Counted from the first letter of the stretch, positions 8,991 to 20,422 are shown. The stretch is 64,000 nt of DNA from Corynebacterium mustelae (GCF_001020985.1 NZ_CP011542.1:1364001-1428000), one strand, 5' to 3'. Translations and numbers: made by a program. Notes: generated from the sequence alone by a model not told the origin.

Positions 8991-9572
8991 ATGGACTCTA
9001 CTACCGACCCCACCCAACAACGGCAAAATGAGCCGACTCCACGGTCATCAATCAACATAAATAGGTGGCAACCAAGGCGATCGTGGGTCAAGACTATTGG
9101 GTCCACCCCGTCTTCCATAACGCGCCGGGGTGTTGCCCTGATCATCGACCTCATCATTGTGGCCACAGCAACCGCGTTGGTGGAAAATATGTGGCGGTAC
9201 ATGATGGGGTGGCAAGCACCGGCAAATATTGCGCTGGTGATTTTCGCCATGCTTGGACTTTATAAAGCCGCGGGTGAGGGCTTATTTGGCCGCAGCGTAG
9301 GAAAGAAACTATTAGGCATTGAGGTGGAGTACGGCAACCGTAGCTTTGGTACGGGAAACCTTGTTAAAGCCTGCGTGCGTAACGCTTGGTGGGGAAGTGC
9401 TTTCGCGCTAGACCCAATTACCGAATGGGCGGCACCAATTTTCAGTTTGATCTTCTGGTTGTCGTTCCTGTCCATCGTGATCGACAAAGATCGGCTCAGT
9501 CCTATGGATCTTTTTACTCGATCCATTGTGGTTAAAAGCGAATATCTAGTGGATAGTGATTCCGAATACTGA
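8991..9572 (+). CDS. RDD family membrane protein
   Basis: This 193-residue membrane protein matches the RDD family. A short hydrophilic N-terminus is followed by TRRGVALIIDLIIVATATAL, which carries the Arg and Asp residues of the RDD motif inside the first helix. A second helix is at NIALVIFAMLGLYKAAGEGLFG, then the conserved GRSVGKKLLGIEV segment, and a third helix at APIFSLIFWLSFLSIVI. The end (DRLSPMDLFTRSIVVK) is also typical. The family's role is mostly unknown, though some members have been linked to ion transport or stress. The ATG follows AGGAAGGAAC. The gene sits between the divergent exonuclease and ligA. Confidence 0.85.
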   Translation: MDSTTDPTQQRQNEPTPRSSININRWQPRRSWVKTIGSTPSSITRRGVALIIDLIIVATATALVENMWRYMMGWQAPANIALVIFAMLGLYKAAGEGLFGRSVGKKLLGIEVEYGNRSFGTGNLVKACVRNAWWGSAFALDPITEWAAPIFSLIFWLSFLSIVIDKDRLSPMDLFTRSIVVKSEYLVDSDSEY

Positions 9573-9643
9573 GGGTAAAGGCGCATTATAATGGCTAGTT
9601 TTTCCAAAGTGGACTGTCATGTTGGGGTCGAAGTCTAAACTAA

Positions 9644-11680
<2,037 letters not shown>

Positions 11681-11682
11681 AC

Positions 11683-11722
11683 AACATGATGGCCGTGGTT
11701 TTCAAACCACGGCCATCATGTT
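11683..11722. terminator. Bidirectional terminator between ligA and the ACT-domain gene
   Basis: Perfect inverted repeat with 18-19 base arms (AACATGATGGCCGTGGTTT and complement) around a minimal loop, directly after the ligA stop. It overlaps the last bases of the convergent ACT-domain gene, so it can serve both genes. Confidence 0.9.
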
Positions 11723-12386
11723 ATTGACGCAACATTCGGGACAGTATTGTGCCCACGTAGCCTATGTGTTCTACTTCGGAAGGGAGAAAGTCTGGTCCGC
11801 CTACTCGGCCGATTATCAACACCAACCCTGATTTTCCTAGCGGGGCGGCGGCAAGCGAAGAATCTAGTAGCGACCAGGATTCGGGAATCCAGAAATCAAC
11901 CTCTGGGTTGAGAATCCGAGCCGAGGTGATATTGATAAGATCTGGTGCGGAGCCATCGTCTTCCGGGGCACCTTCAGAAGCCGTTATGCGTTTTACGGGA
12001 GAGCCATCCTCAAGCAAAATTGCCCATGACGAGGTGAGTGCCTGCGGTATATCGTCGATTAGCTGCGCGATGGTATCGGAGTGGCTGGAAGCACCAGCGA
12101 CATTGGCCAGCATTTTTATCTGTCCTCGGCGATCCACAGTCCCGGAAAACGGGCGGATGGAATCAACTTCCACCCCTTCGACACCGTGGGCTGCGGAAAT
12201 GAGAACATCGGCCATGACCCCAGCGGGCAAGTTCACCACCATATCATCCATGACTGTTCCGTCAGGAAAAGTTTGGACGACATCAACACTTTTGATGTCG
12301 CCGCCAGCAGCACCGATGGCGTTTGCTAACACTCCGAGGCTGCCTGGGGCGTCGGGGAGCAGTACACGAATAAGGTACGTCGTCAC
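11721..12386 (-). CDS. ACT-domain regulatory protein
   Basis: This 221-residue protein has an N-terminal ACT domain (YLIRVLLPDAPGSLGVLANAIGAAGGDI), a small ligand-binding fold that usually senses amino acids. It corresponds in position and size to mycobacterial Rv3013. I chose the GTG at 12386 because a good GAAAGGTGGG ribosome site precedes it and the ACT domain starts right there. Upstream in-frame codons look non-coding. The C-terminal part (DFWIPESWSLLDSSLAAAPLGKSGLVLIIGRVGGPDFLPSEVEHIGYV) is conserved in this actinobacterial family but has no named domain I can assign. It converges with ligA and diverges from gatC. The ligand is unknown. Confidence 0.8.
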   Translation of the reverse strand: MTTYLIRVLLPDAPGSLGVLANAIGAAGGDIKSVDVVQTFPDGTVMDDMVVNLPAGVMADVLISAAHGVEGVEVDSIRPFSGTVDRRGQIKMLANVAGASSHSDTIAQLIDDIPQALTSSWAILLEDGSPVKRITASEGAPEDDGSAPDLINITSARILNPEVDFWIPESWSLLDSSLAAAPLGKSGLVLIIGRVGGPDFLPSEVEHIGYVGTILSRMLRQ

Positions 12387-12774
12387 CGAAAATCCCACCT
12401 TTCTCAAGTGAATAACCAAAAAGTTTTTAGTTATTCTCCTTAATAAAAATAACAGTTGATCCATCGTCAGCAGCGGTAATAGCCGCCATGCGAGATGAAT
12501 CAAGACTTACCTGCAATATTGTACGAATAATTAGCCGATTTCGGGGCCGGACGTAGACAAGTTATCCAATTTGTCACCTAGTGCCAGCAGCCGAAGTGCA
12601 CTAATTGGGAATGGGGTGAATATAACCTAACCCCAAACCTGGTGTCCGAAATACTGCGAACGGGTAGGTGTTGAGTACTATGTTTTAGTAGCTTTGCCAC
12701 TGGTTGTTAACCGCAGCCCATAGTGGCCGGTACCAAATAGACATACACCGACGTTAAGTTAAGGATTATCCCAC

Positions 12775-13068
12775 GTGCCTGAGATCTCGCGCGATGAAGT
12801 CGCCCACTTGGCTAAATTGTCTCGACTGGCGTTGACCGATGAAGAACTGGATCGATTTGCTGAGCAGATCGACGGTATCATTGGTAACGTTTCCGCAGTG
12901 CAGCAGGTAGCAGCGGAAGGGGTGGAGCCAATGTGCCACCCTCACTCGATTCGCACCACTATGCGGGAAGATGTAGTGGAAAAAACGTTGACGGCCGAGC
13001 AGGCGCTAGATCAAGCGCCAGAAGTAGCTGAACAGCGCTTCGTTGTACCACAGATTTTGGGGGAGTAA
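12775..13068 (+). CDS. gatC: Aspartyl/glutamyl-tRNA amidotransferase subunit C
   Basis: GatC is the small subunit of the GatCAB enzyme, which converts Glu-tRNA-Gln and Asp-tRNA-Asn to the correctly charged tRNAs. At 97 residues it has the family pattern [21 protein letters not shown] near the N-terminus, the middle VEPMCHP segment, and an ending of [12 protein letters not shown]. The start is a GTG at 12775. gatA begins eight bases after its stop. The 270-base gap upstream, towards the divergent ACT gene, must hold the promoter. Confidence 0.95.
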   Translation: MPEISRDEVAHLAKLSRLALTDEELDRFAEQIDGIIGNVSAVQQVAAEGVEPMCHPHSIRTTMREDVVEKTLTAEQALDQAPEVAEQRFVVPQILGE

Positions 13069-13075
13069 GGGTTTC

Positions 13076-14572
13076 ATGACTAATAAATACCTCGTAGGCG
13101 CAGCTGGTTCCTCCGAACTGACCAGCATGACTGCGGCGGAATTGGCCGCGAAGATTCATAGCCGCGAACTAAGCTCGGTTGAGGTCACCCAGGCACACCT
13201 TGACCGTATCGGCGAGATTGATGGGGATATCCACGCGTTCCTCCATGTGGGTACTGAAGAGGCACTCGCCGCCGCCGCTGATGTTGACAAGAAACTTGAT
13301 GCAGGCGAAGCTCCAGCTTCACCATTGGCGGGTGTGCCACTTGCGCTTAAGGATGTTTTCACCACCACCGATGCGCCGACCACGTGTGCGTCGAAAATAT
13401 TAGAAGGTTACATCGCGCCTTACGATGCAACGGTGACCAAGAGAATCCGGGAAGCTGGCATTCCGATTCTTGGTAAAACCAACATGGATGAATTCGCTAT
13501 GGGCTCCTCCACCGAGAACTCTGCTTTTGGGCCGACCCATAATCCATGGGATCTGGAACGCACCGCTGGTGGTTCCGGTGGTGGCTCTTCTGCCGCATTG
13601 GCATCTGGTCAGGCGCCGCTTGCGATCGGAACGGACACTGGTGGTTCCATTCGCCAGCCTGCCGCGCTCACCAATACCGTTGGTGTAAAACCCACCTATG
13701 GCACTGTGTCCCGTTACGGTTTGGTTGCGTGTGCTTCCTCCTTGGATCAAGGTGGCCCGACTGCACGCACCGTGTTGGATACAGCCCTGCTGCACGAAGT
13801 AATTGCAGGCCACGACCGCTTCGATGCTACCAGCGTTAATCGGCCGGTAGCACCAGTTGTTGAAGCTGCTCGTGAAGGTGCCCATGGTGACTTGAGTGGG
13901 GTCCGAGTTGGCGTCGTAAAGCAATTCGATCGGGAGGGCTATCAGCCGGGTGTGCTGGAACAATTCCACAAAGCCGTGGCGCAATTGGAATCCCAGGGCG
14001 CAACTGTAGTGGAAGTGGACTGCCCACACTTCGATGACGCGCTTGCCGCATACTATTTGATTCTTCCGTGCGAAGTGTCCTCAAACCTCGCACGTTTCGA
14101 CGGCATGCGTTACGGCCTGCGGGTCGGCGATGACGGGACTCGTTCTGCCGAGGAAGTCATGGCGCTGACCCGTGCCGCTGGTTTCGGCCCGGAAGTTAAA
14201 CGCCGCATTATCTTGGGCACTTATGCGCTGTCGGTGGGCTACTACGATGCCTACTACCTGCAAGCCCAGCGCGTGCGGACGTTGATCGCGCAAGATTTCG
14301 CAGCTGCTTACGAAAAATGCGATGTTCTTGTCTCACCAACAACCCCGACCACGGCTTTCAAACTCGGGGAGAAAATTTCCGACCCGTTGGCGATGTACAA
14401 CTTCGACTTGTGCACCTTGCCGCTCAACCTCGCTGGTCTTTGCGGCATGTCTTTGCCTGCCGGATTGGCTTCTGACACGAACCTTCCGGTGGGTCTGCAG
14501 ATCATGGCTCCGGCATTCGCCGACGATCGGTTGTACAAGGTAGGCGCAGCTTTCGAAGCTGGCTTGGCCTAA
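13076..14572 (+). CDS. gatA: Aspartyl/glutamyl-tRNA amidotransferase subunit A
   Basis: GatA is the amidase subunit that releases ammonia from glutamine for GatCAB. The 498-residue protein starts at ATG 13076, with GGGGGAGTAAGG upstream. The Ser-cisSer-Lys catalytic set of the amidase signature family is complete: [12 protein letters not shown] carries the lysine, [21 protein letters not shown] the glycine-serine core, and [11 protein letters not shown] the serine nucleophile. Other signatures are [27 protein letters not shown] and the C-terminal PVGLQIMAP. In related corynebacteria further core genes follow gatA, but here accessory genes start at once. gatB is not in this window. Confidence 0.97.
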   Translation: MTNKYLVGAAGSSELTSMTAAELAAKIHSRELSSVEVTQAHLDRIGEIDGDIHAFLHVGTEEALAAAADVDKKLDAGEAPASPLAGVPLALKDVFTTTDAPTTCASKILEGYIAPYDATVTKRIREAGIPILGKTNMDEFAMGSSTENSAFGPTHNPWDLERTAGGSGGGSSAALASGQAPLAIGTDTGGSIRQPAALTNTVGVKPTYGTVSRYGLVACASSLDQGGPTARTVLDTALLHEVIAGHDRFDATSVNRPVAPVVEAAREGAHGDLSGVRVGVVKQFDREGYQPGVLEQFHKAVAQLESQGATVVEVDCPHFDDALAAYYLILPCEVSSNLARFDGMRYGLRVGDDGTRSAEEVMALTRAAGFGPEVKRRIILGTYALSVGYYDAYYLQAQRVRTLIAQDFAAAYEKCDVLVSPTTPTTAFKLGEKISDPLAMYNFDLCTLPLNLAGLCGMSLPAGLASDTNLPVGLQIMAPAFADDRLYKVGAAFEAGLA

Positions 14573-14589
14573 TTAATGAGTCGGTAACG

Positions 14590-14623
14590 CCGCCTTAAGA
14601 GAACAATTACTTTCTTAAGGCGG
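14590..14623 (+). terminator. Intrinsic terminator after gatA
   Basis: Hairpin with perfect 11-base arms CCGCCTTAAGA / TCTTAAGGCGG, 18 bases after the gatA stop. A T-rich tail follows, then an exact copy of the 13-base word at 14641-14653. Confidence 0.88.
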
Positions 14624-14664
14624 TGTTTCGTTACGATTTTTGCTTTTCGACGCTACCTGTGCCG

Positions 14665-15150
14665 CTAATCCAACCGGAAGTCGGTGGGACAGAAGCGAAG
14701 ATTGCTGATAAAACGCGTAAAGGACGGCGCGATGTAGCAGGTGTCGGCGGTGTCGCGGTCATAATAGGCAATGCGATGATCTTGGACATCGATACAGAGA
14801 TAGTTGCCAAGCCAATCCATGCCAAACGGCAGGAAGTTACGGGGCACCTCGCCGGTTTTCCATTCTTCGGCCACGCGTCCTTCCAACGTAAAATCCGGGT
14901 CGTCGCCAAAGTCCTTGCTGTAGCGAAACGGAATGAAATCCTTGATTTCTATCTCGGGGATGTTCTCGCAGTGGTATTCCGGATCGATGACCACCAGCGA
15001 CAACGTCGGATAACCACCGTTCCACCGTGCAAAATGGTTGATGAAATCCTCTGGCAGGTCAACCTCCAATGTTTCGGCGATGGTACGGATTTCGTCCTCA
15101 GTTATCTGCTTTTCGGTGTTTTTAAATTCCAATGTCATGGTGCCATCCAT
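14665..15150 (-). CDS. SMI1/KNR4 (SUKH) family protein
   Basis: This 161-residue protein fits the SUKH superfamily. The pattern EDEIRTIAETLEVDLPEDFINHFARWNGGYP is the typical start (helix, L-P-x-D-F, then an N-G-G-x-P turn). The middle has RNFLPFGMDWLGNYLCIDV, matching the conserved F-x-x-D-G/W-G-N-x-x-x-x-D core. SUKH proteins are often immunity proteins against contact-dependent or polymorphic nuclease toxins, but no toxin gene lies nearby here. The initiator may be Met1 or Met5. It points toward gatA, and the gatA terminator and one 13-base word lie just beyond its 3' end. Function as an immunity protein is inferred from the family. Confidence 0.85.
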   Translation of the reverse strand: MDGTMTLEFKNTEKQITEDEIRTIAETLEVDLPEDFINHFARWNGGYPTLSLVVIDPEYHCENIPEIEIKDFIPFRYSKDFGDDPDFTLEGRVAEEWKTGEVPRNFLPFGMDWLGNYLCIDVQDHRIAYYDRDTADTCYIAPSFTRFISNLRFCPTDFRLD

Positions 15151-15323
15151 AAAGTTTTTAGGTGAGCTCAGTAAAAAACACCCATAAGTCTACGTGGTCT
15201 TAGCTGGGTTTTCGTCAAAACTAAACCACGAACACCTGATCCTTTTCTTATCGCTCGATCTCATGTCAGGGTGGTAGGTTACACTCTGATCCGAAATGGA
15301 AAAGCCCACGTGAGAGGTTAATT

Positions 15324-15845
15324 GTGTCTGATTCTTCTAATGCAACCACGTTGCCAGTATTCAAGTATTTCGCCGACCCCGTCGCGGCCAAAGTTTTCGA
15401 GGAAGACCCGACCGCAGTATGCCCGTGTTGTGAGAAACAAACTGGGTGGATCTACACGATGGAACCATATGGGGAAGACGAAATCGAGGACATTTGTCCG
15501 TGGTGCATCGCCGACGGAAGCGCTGCGGAGAAGTTCGATGTGGTTTTCAACGACACTCCCAGCGATGTTCCAGACGACGTTGCGTCCGAGATTGAGGAGC
15601 GCACCCCGGAATTCCCGTCGTGGCAGCAAGGCATGTGGTTAAGCCACTGCGATGATGCGTGCGTATTCGTCGGTTCACCCGATTGGGAGCAGCTGCAGCA
15701 GATGCCGGATATTTGCCAAGAGTTGTTAGACATTGGGCATACAGAAGCCCAGCTTCGGATGCTAGGGGAGGACTCGCCCTGGTCAGCCTATGTTTTCAAC
15801 TGCCTGCACTGCGGCGAGCAACTCGTATATTCTGATTCTGATTAA
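15324..15845 (+). CDS. CbrC (UPF0167) family protein
   Basis: This 173-residue, cysteine-rich protein matches the CbrC/UPF0167 family, whose E. coli member is tied to colicin E2 tolerance. Visible hallmarks are FKYFADPVA near the N-terminus, CPCCEKQTGWIYT, ICPWCIADGSAAEKFD, RTPEFPSWQQGMWLSHCDDACVFVG, and the closing FNCLHCGEQL. The paired Cys-x-x-Cys motifs suggest a bound metal. The start is a GTG at 15324. It is followed after 36 bases by a second SUKH-type gene. CbrC-like genes are frequent in clusters of polymorphic-toxin immunity genes, which suits this neighbourhood. Confidence 0.85.
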   Translation: MSDSSNATTLPVFKYFADPVAAKVFEEDPTAVCPCCEKQTGWIYTMEPYGEDEIEDICPWCIADGSAAEKFDVVFNDTPSDVPDDVASEIEERTPEFPSWQQGMWLSHCDDACVFVGSPDWEQLQQMPDICQELLDIGHTEAQLRMLGEDSPWSAYVFNCLHCGEQLVYSDSD

Positions 15846-15881
15846 CTGATAGCCAACAATCACAAAATAGCGGAGAAACCG

Positions 15882-16640
15882 ATGCCCGTGGATCAAATCG
15901 CAACAGCCGTAGCGCGTGTGGAAACTGCACTTGGTTGCCCGCTGCCATCTGATTTTCGTGACTTTGTTTTATCCCCTGAACACGCCGATAGCGTTGAAAC
16001 GGTCTCGTTTCTAGATCAGGTCGATTCCGGGGTGTGGGATGAAGATTTCCCCTTCGAACCCCACCCGCATCGGTTTGATGTGGATAGTGCAATCACAAAG
16101 ATCATAGAATCTGACGATATGGATGAGGGGTTCGCCCAGCTTAACGCGTTTTTGGACGAGTCTTTTGATAAGCCTGCCCGCCGGGGCGCCGTAGTGTTGG
16201 GGGAGGATTTCTGCACCGACGATCGCTATCTTTTAGTGCTGCGTGGTCTATCCCGTGGGCAGGTGTGGTTTTCCGCGATTAATTACAACCAGGTTCTGGT
16301 TACCCCGGTACACCACCCCGTCACTGGCTCACCGTTGGGGTTTAGCCAATGGTATCAGCTGTGGCTTAATCCCTACCGGCTCACGGCACAAAAGCCTAAG
16401 AAACTCAATGAAGCTGGCATTGCACACGTCCGATTATTAAGCCCGGAGACACAAACCGCGTTGCAATATCATGCCGCGCATGGCCAATTGCGCGGACTTG
16501 CCGAATCTGCGATCAGCCGGATTAGAAAGAAAACCGATGTGCCGGAATCTGCGGAGTTCCTCGATCCGTACTCGAATCAGTGGAAACCGGTACGCAAAGC
16601 CGTTGTCGCAATATGGCTAGGCGGGCAGATACCGCAATGA
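15882..16640 (+). CDS. SMI1/KNR4 (SUKH)-like protein
   Basis: This 252-residue protein begins with VARVETALGCPLPSDFRDFVLS, which matches the SUKH opening (helix, then L-P-x-D-F). The middle VVLGEDFCTDDRYLLVLRGLSRGQVWFSAIN corresponds to the family's core strand region. From about residue 165 the C-terminal part (YRLTAQKPKKLNEAGIAH and onward) is not part of the usual domain and I cannot assign it. The stop codon overlaps the ATG of the next gene (ATGA), so the two are translationally coupled. An immunity role is inferred only from family and context. Confidence 0.7.
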   Translation: MPVDQIATAVARVETALGCPLPSDFRDFVLSPEHADSVETVSFLDQVDSGVWDEDFPFEPHPHRFDVDSAITKIIESDDMDEGFAQLNAFLDESFDKPARRGAVVLGEDFCTDDRYLLVLRGLSRGQVWFSAINYNQVLVTPVHHPVTGSPLGFSQWYQLWLNPYRLTAQKPKKLNEAGIAHVRLLSPETQTALQYHAAHGQLRGLAESAISRIRKKTDVPESAEFLDPYSNQWKPVRKAVVAIWLGGQIPQ

Positions 16641-17038
16641 CAAATCCTGCTACATCACGCCCGACCTGCATGGCGCCGGACACAGAACACTTCGCGTATT
16701 GGTGTTCTGAGGCAACGCGAGTTCGTGGCAGCGATCCAGTGGCGGAGCTGGAAGCGTTGTCACACGCCGTGGACTCGGGCGATCCGTGCCGAATTGATTG
16801 CGATTTCTTAGCGATATACACGCGGCTATCCCATCTTTTAAAAGAGTTTCCGCACCTAGCTCACCAATACCTTGGAACGGAACGTGATGCGTTAGAGGCC
16901 GCAGTGTCTCAGGCGGTCGCCGACCCGCACGTTCCCGCGGAAACGTTGCGTTCGCTATGGCGGAAACTGCGCCAAACGGGCAAGCCTTTTGATTCGCTTG
17001 AGCGTCATGTAGCTGCGGCAATGGGGGATGGGGGATAG
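16637..17038 (+). CDS. Hypothetical protein in SUKH-led operon
   Basis: This 133-residue protein is not recognised. The start at ATG 16637 overlaps the upstream stop (ATGA). It is predicted to be largely helical (DPVAELEALSHAVDSGDPCRIDCDFLAIYTRLSHLLKEFP, then EAAVSQAVADPHVPAETLRSLWRKLRQ), reminiscent of leucine-rich helical repeats of the HEAT type, but too short to be sure. Its last codons overlap the start of the next gene by 11 bases. Overlapping ends on both sides argue that it is translated as part of a four-gene unit (15882-19203). Confidence 0.5.
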   Translation: MTNPATSRPTCMAPDTEHFAYWCSEATRVRGSDPVAELEALSHAVDSGDPCRIDCDFLAIYTRLSHLLKEFPHLAHQYLGTERDALEAAVSQAVADPHVPAETLRSLWRKLRQTGKPFDSLERHVAAAMGDGG

Positions 17039-18311
17039 CGCGGCACTCAACCAGCTCATGACGGAATTGCCCGCCTTCGAATCGGAAACGCACTCTGCCC
17101 ACCAGCACTTTATGCGCGTTGCCGACTACTTGGATGCCTATGTGGATCAGCCACCTCAGGTAAGCGAGGTCGCCAAATTATTGCGGTTTGTGGGGCGTCG
17201 ACAAGCACTACCGCCGTATTATGGTTTCGCGCTTATTATCGAACTTTTAGCCGTTTTAGCAGCACAATTGCCGTGGCTTGTCATGCATGGCTGCATTTCA
17301 GTCGTGCAATTGTTAAAGCTCACCAAGCCCCAGCCCTGGTATTTCTCGCTGCCGCAACTAACCATCAGCGGTCGCGTTTTCGCGGAGGTCAGCACCAGGA
17401 CCACCGTGGATGTTATCCAGTGGGCTGCGGAAATCGCTACCTACTGTGCTTCGCTTTTCGACGCCCGGCTAAGCCCCACCGCCACCGGGTTCCGCGACGC
17501 GGTGTCACGTCAGCTCGACCAACAACCGCCACAACCACCTAGTGTCGATACAGTTTTTCCGGCCCCCGATTCTGTCCCGGTAACAACCACCGATGATTAT
17601 TTTTACCAACTAAAACTTTCAATCTACGACATCGAACGTGAGGTGACACAACGCCCCACAACTGAACGTCACTTGCGCCTTATAGAACTATATGACGACC
17701 TTGGGTGGCAGAGCGTGGCTGGCTGCGCGGTGCTAGAACTGGCCAGAACAACCACCAATCCGATTGAGCAGTTTTCACTTATGGAACGCGCCTATGGATA
17801 TTTTGATAACGCGGAGCGACTCCAACCAGTAGATCTTTCGGCCGAATTGGTGCGGCTCGGGCGTGAGATCGCCACCACCGGCGAATGCCGTTACCTGGCG
17901 TGTGCGTTGCTTACTCATGCATCCGCATTGACCTATTACACAGATACAGAAATGCCAGCGATTATGGCAGTAATCGACGAAGCAGCAACAGTTGCCACCA
18001 CTATCGACGATGGTTCTTTTCCGCCAGAGCGATTTTTGCAGTTGAAAGCATCTGTTGCGCTTGCGTGTGACGACCCCGAATCAGCTTTCCAATTCTATGA
18101 ACACGCAATTGCGGAACTGGTGGCGAAAGACCAGTGGGATGACGCGGTTGAATTAGCACTACGGGTAGCGACTTTATGTGACATAGATGAACGCAAAACT
18201 ATTGCACTATTAGCCGACCTTCGCGACAATCCGGCCCTACCCGATATGCGGTTATACGGCCGACTCGCGGGTGCTACCCACGATATAATTGCTGGTTATG
18301 ACGATGCGTGA
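17028..18311 (+). CDS. Helical-repeat hypothetical protein
   Basis: This 427-residue protein has no recognised family name. Its second half is made of paired amphipathic helices of TPR-like spacing, for example QFSLMERAYGYFDNAERL, RYLACALLTHASALTYYTD and DPESAFQFYEHAIAELVAKDQWDDAVELALRVATLCD. The first half contains a hydrophobic stretch (YYGFALIIELLAVLAAQLPWLVMHGCISVVQLL) that could be membrane-associated. A Pro/Asp-rich linker separates the halves near residue 165-190. The start overlaps the previous gene and its end overlaps the next by 14 bases. It is possibly related in style to the large TPR-like families at 34-51 kb, but no direct alignment was made. Confidence 0.65.
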   Translation: MGDSAALNQLMTELPAFESETHSAHQHFMRVADYLDAYVDQPPQVSEVAKLLRFVGRRQALPPYYGFALIIELLAVLAAQLPWLVMHGCISVVQLLKLTKPQPWYFSLPQLTISGRVFAEVSTRTTVDVIQWAAEIATYCASLFDARLSPTATGFRDAVSRQLDQQPPQPPSVDTVFPAPDSVPVTTTDDYFYQLKLSIYDIEREVTQRPTTERHLRLIELYDDLGWQSVAGCAVLELARTTTNPIEQFSLMERAYGYFDNAERLQPVDLSAELVRLGREIATTGECRYLACALLTHASALTYYTDTEMPAIMAVIDEAATVATTIDDGSFPPERFLQLKASVALACDDPESAFQFYEHAIAELVAKDQWDDAVELALRVATLCDIDERKTIALLADLRDNPALPDMRLYGRLAGATHDIIAGYDDA

Positions 18312-19203
18312 CGGTGACAAGAGCGGTGTAACTGTTGCCGGTTCCGGGGAAGCAGAACCAGCCGGAACCACCTATCAAGATACTTCAACAGAACTACACC
18401 CCGATAGGCACAACACCGCGTCTGGATATTCAGTTCCCGGCCAACTTGAGAATGCTGATGCCAATCTCGCGTCACTTCTTTCTTTTGTGCAATTGCGCCC
18501 TGGAATGTACATAGGAATCCATGACATACATGCACTAGCGGCTTTTATCTCTGGGTTTTCCATGGCGGAGTTTTGTGGTGCAGCTGTGGATTGCTCTGTT
18601 CTTGACGGCTTTCATGATTGGGCTGCTGCGAAATATGGCTTCCGTGAATCAACCGCCGGTGCTTACAACATCATCCATGCGTGCACCCCACACGGCGGCG
18701 ATCCGTTGCACAATTTCTTCCGTGATTTTGCGGAGTTTTTATTAACCGATGTGGAGCGAAACACCACGTGGGAACCGTCGTGGCGAAATGGCCCCAGTAA
18801 ATTCTCCGGTTCATCACGGGGAGAAGCGGATTTTGGTGCTTCCACCGCCCGCGAGATCGCCGCTGAGGTGGCGAAAACCCACAATGGAAAGCTGCTTACC
18901 CCCTATATGGTTGAGCTAGGCGATTCTTGTAGGGTGACCATTTCCTACAGTTGTTTCCTCACGAAGCCGCAATTAGACATCATTGCCTGCATCGACATTC
19001 CTGCGGAACTGGAAGCACCAGAATCTGAGCCCTACACGGTGCGGCTAAGCGGTAAAAGCTTCCCGGAACTGAAGTATCAGTTTGTGCAACCAGGAACACT
19101 CATCACAGTCCCAAAAAATCCCGATGATTGTGTCGTGATGATGAACGAAGCCTGCGATTTCATTGACAAACACATTATTCCGTTGTGCACACAAACGTCC
19201 TAG
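18298..19203 (+). CDS. Hypothetical protein with RPGMYIG motif
   Basis: This 301-residue protein is the last gene of the overlapping unit starting at 15882. A polar N-terminal tail of about 55 residues precedes LASLLSFVQLRPGMYIGIHDIHALAAFISGF. The RPGMYIG string also occurs in GyrB/ParE-type ATPases. I also recall small stand-alone proteins of toxin-immunity clusters that share the pattern R-P-x-M-Y-x-G, then L-x-x-F-x-x-G. There is no ATP-binding GHKL core here, so the second comparison fits better. The C-terminal half (RVTISYSCFLTKPQLDIIACIDIPAEL, then VRLSGKSFPELKYQFVQPGT) looks like a beta-rich domain. The start may be ATG 18298 or 18304. Function is unknown. Confidence 0.6.
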   Translation: MTMRDGDKSGVTVAGSGEAEPAGTTYQDTSTELHPDRHNTASGYSVPGQLENADANLASLLSFVQLRPGMYIGIHDIHALAAFISGFSMAEFCGAAVDCSVLDGFHDWAAAKYGFRESTAGAYNIIHACTPHGGDPLHNFFRDFAEFLLTDVERNTTWEPSWRNGPSKFSGSSRGEADFGASTAREIAAEVAKTHNGKLLTPYMVELGDSCRVTISYSCFLTKPQLDIIACIDIPAELEAPESEPYTVRLSGKSFPELKYQFVQPGTLITVPKNPDDCVVMMNEACDFIDKHIIPLCTQTS

Positions 19204-19473
19204 CAAAAGGCCGAAACGAGATAGCTGAGTTTTTGAAAACGTGGCACAAACTAATTCCAGCGGTGTAAATAGCGGGCAGCTAACCCGCATGATTCACGCT
19301 ACGGCGGAGGATTTTCAGTTTCCTGTCGCGAAGGTGATTGAATCGTGCATAACGTGTACAACGTACAAAGGCGTACACCGAGCTAGCGCCGTCTGATGCG
19401 GCGAAATCCCTGTGTCTTGATGCGATGCGAATTACTGGACTTGCCCTGCTTTTCGACGCCCATGTCGCCCAGA

Positions 19474-19974
19474 TTAAGCAAGGTTTGTCTGGGTGATCCA
19501 TAGCCAGAGCAAAATTACCAGGGTAAGTACAGCAATGAAGAGTGATAAGCCGCACCCGATGAAAAGTCTGGTTGGTTTCCTATTTTCTAATCTATTGTTT
19601 TCGGAATTAGGATATGGATTCTTCCCACTAATTTCTCGTAAAAATGGTAGAAAAGTTCCTGTTTTTAGCGGCAAAGAATAACCCTTAAGTCTAAACCAAT
19701 ATGTGATTATAAATAAAGAAATTGTAAAGAAAACTGCCGTTATTAATCGAGGTATTTTTTCTGCAACTAGCCAAAAATCCGGGAAAAAGATTGCACTTAG
19801 CAATCCTCCTGGAATTAAGCCGACGGTGAAAGAAAGAGTGAGTTCAAAAATGAAATACCAACCACCAAATGGATGGTTTTTCAATTCTTTCTCTCGTTCT
19901 TTTCGATAGATATAAAGGTAGAAAAAAGACGGAATTATCCCTAAGGATACGAAGATGGTGGGAAGAAAAGACAT
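19474..19974 (-). CDS. Four-helix membrane protein, copy A
   Basis: This 166-residue membrane protein of unknown family has four likely transmembrane helices: LPTIFVSLGIIPSFFYLYIY, FELTLSFTVGLIPGGLLSAIFF, LITAVFFTISLFIITYWF and LFIGCGLSLFIAVLTLVIL. A polar loop with ISGKNPYPNSENNRLENRKP lies between helices 3 and 4. A near-identical paralogue lies at 20945-21445. The two differ mostly in the first 35 residues and around helix 3. On the minus strand each gene is preceded by remnants of another reading frame ending in a shared TVIxGxxDTxLLDxxG-like tail, so each may be the downstream partner of a decayed gene. It could be a membrane immunity protein, but nothing proves that. Confidence 0.75.
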   Translation of the reverse strand: MSFLPTIFVSLGIIPSFFYLYIYRKEREKELKNHPFGGWYFIFELTLSFTVGLIPGGLLSAIFFPDFWLVAEKIPRLITAVFFTISLFIITYWFRLKGYSLPLKTGTFLPFLREISGKNPYPNSENNRLENRKPTRLFIGCGLSLFIAVLTLVILLWLWITQTNLA

Positions 19975-20060
19975 CTGGGTAATTTTGCTTTTTATTAGAA
20001 GGGGACGTTTGGCTTTAGTTCACGTTTTTCTCTTTAGAAGCGATTGTGCGACCTTTGCTC

Positions 20061-20200
20061 TCATTCGTCAATTTTTACATTTTGCGGCCCCGCAGCGTCT
20101 AATAATGCCGTATCCGCCGGACCGTCAATTACAGGCCCAAAAGTTGTATTGAGGGTGTACGGACAAGAATTCGCTTCAAGTATAGGTGGAGGTGTTGCGA
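20061..20200 (-). pseudogene. Decayed gene tail upstream of membrane protein copy A
   Basis: On the minus strand a reading frame ends EANSCPYTLNTTFGPVIDG, then PADTALLDAAGPQN. The equivalent place in copy B (21568-21660) encodes NTPFGTVIGG, then FVDTELLDDTGRAIVKN, but a one-base difference near the EANS codons puts the two halves in different frames. Conservation at protein level across two diverged copies suggests a once-real gene upstream of each membrane protein. No start or full-length product remains. Confidence 0.4.
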
Positions 20201-20422
20201 AGTGAAAACGCTTACGTGGTAAAAACCGACATGAGGGTCGAACTATCGAAAAGTAATGAGGTTTGTGATTGGTTGAAAGGATGCAAGCTGGTTTCTTTGA
20301 ACTGCGCTTGATGCTCTCAAACAGATTGATGATGGAACCTGCTACCACTGGAAGGTCGATTCTACGTACATCACAACTACTGCGGCAAAGGCAATTCATA
20401 AATGAAATCTCTCTGATTTTTC

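Noticed and set aside
18298..19203. GyrB/MutL-type ATPase suggested by RPGMYIG
   Set aside because: No GHKL ATP-binding motifs (N-box, DxGxG) follow, and the length and context fit a different family.
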